From Chitinophagaceae bacterium (lineage in GTDB: Bacteria > Bacteroidota > Bacteroidia > Chitinophagales > Chitinophagaceae), in NCBI GenBank assembly GCA_004028795.1, contig SAIW01000006.1, positions 1-64,000 of the forward strand: DNA of 64,000 nucleotides. The letters are read 5' to 3'. The notes below the pieces were generated by a model. That model saw only the letters and a list, made by a program, of their open reading frames with translations. It searched no databases and had not been told where the DNA came from. The position numbers and the translations under genes were made by a program. Positions 63,551 through 64,000 of the stretch are shown piece after piece. How positions within the stretch are numbered: position 1 is the first letter of the stretch; each line of letters begins with the position of its first letter.

Positions 63551-64000
63551 CTATTGAATAGCATCTAATATTTTTTGTGCTTCTGCTTTATAAGCTGCAT
63601 CATCCATTGTTCTGGTTGGTAATTTAATAGTACGTTGTAAAGTTTCTATTGCTTTGGCGGGGTTGTTATTGTCTCTATAAGCTTTAGCCAATGTTAAAGT
63701 ATTCAACACGTAATAAGGTTCAATACTTTTACTTTTCTCTAAATATTTTATAGCATCATCTAAACTTGGTTCAGGCAAACCACCATACAAAGCTTTTACA
63801 GCAAGCTTTTTAGCCCAGTTTAAACTTATCATTTCATAATGCCATTTGCCTTCAATAAAATTAGCCATTGCATGATTGGGGTTTAGCTTCAAAGCTTTAT
63901 CAGCGTTCAGTTTTATATCCCGAACATAAGTAACAATCTTTTTATTTTCTGTTTCAACTTCTGTCATTTTTCCGCTTGCCAATGCCATAGCATAATAACC
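63551..64000 (-). CDS. TPR-repeat protein, N-terminus outside the window
   Basis: The frame is open to the right edge; in-frame codons before the ATG at 63988 encode GYYA, so the start is most likely outside the window. The visible part is tetratricopeptide-type: DIKLNADKALKLNPNHAMANF and repeats ending ALKKL/LDAI-like. It resembles the RMDN-like TPR proteins. It converges with the epimerase gene (4 bp apart). Confidence 0.75.
   Translation of the reverse strand, partial: GYYAMALASGKMTEVETENKKIVTYVRDIKLNADKALKLNPNHAMANFIEGKWHYEMISLNWAKKLAVKALYGGLPEPSLDDAIKYLEKSKSIEPYYVLNTLTLAKAYRDNNNPAKAIETLQRTIKLPTRTMDDAAYKAEAQKILDAIQ

Overview
The window looks like a chromosomal segment from a Bacteroidota bacterium, most likely the Chitinophagaceae (Ferruginibacter-like). 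I judge this from the AT-rich, SD-poor gene starts, the promoters of the form TTTG-N19/20-TANNTTTG, the abundant Bacteroidetes-type lipoproteins, the TonB and SusC-like sequences, and the protein families present (eukaryote-type NADP isocitrate dehydrogenase, GIN-domain proteins, Bacteroidetes-type LptD and OstA proteins). No rRNA is present, so the genus is inference.

Layout. 0-9 kb: a secreted GH5 glycanase and a large surface lipoprotein, then a five-PAS histidine kinase with its LuxR-type regulator, an orphan receiver and proline dehydrogenase. 9-13 kb: a TonB-dependent receptor preceded by a TPP riboswitch (hence probably a thiamin receptor), a GIN-domain protein and the initiator tRNA. 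13-21 kb: era, der, a tiny Ser/Lys/Asp-rich lipoprotein, ispH, a GH28 pectinase, free-methionine sulfoxide reductase and icd. 21-31 kb: a second kinase/regulator pair whose regulator is interrupted by an in-frame TGA, an Nramp-UspA fusion, a short alpha-glucan phosphorylase-like enzyme without the PLP lysine, ubiX, and a sigma factor followed by an anti-sigma-like/trypsin fusion.

31.2-36.1 kb is the accessory part and the most unusual feature. Four same-strand cassettes (five genes) have no visible promoters, and each sits between short core sites. In cassettes A, B and C the first bases are the reverse complement of the core just after their own ORF (9/10, 9/9 and 9/9 matches), as expected for integron gene cassettes with attC sites. 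Two of the sites fold into long imperfect hairpins whose mismatches are mostly A:C on the top strand and therefore G:T on the bottom strand. No integrase gene lies in the window, so this would be a CALIN-like (integrase-less) array. Cargo: a GIY-YIG/T5orf172 protein, a PD-(D/E)XK-like protein, a translationally overlapping pair of Holliday-resolvase-like nucleases (the second with a displaced catalytic Lys), and a GH5 lipoprotein.

36-46 kb: an envelope block (lptD, and opposite it an N-acetylmuramoyl-L-alanine amidase, an MCE/MlaD protein and an OstA-like protein), nhaA, and prfB with the classical programmed +1 frameshift. 46-64 kb: a MuiA-family protein with an inserted SusC-plug-like segment, a GT-C-type membrane protein, an AlkD-like protein, a Gfo/Idh/MocA oxidoreductase, an ABC-F ATPase, an FKBP isomerase, a band-7 protein, exbB/exbD, and a translationally coupled photolyase-related/flavin reductase/photolyase-like operon followed by a dipeptide epimerase and a TPR gene cut by the window edge.

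Several intergenic spacers hold long near-palindromes whose arms are built of repeated short words, plus fragments of dispersed repeats. No insertion sequence, prophage or CRISPR array was seen.
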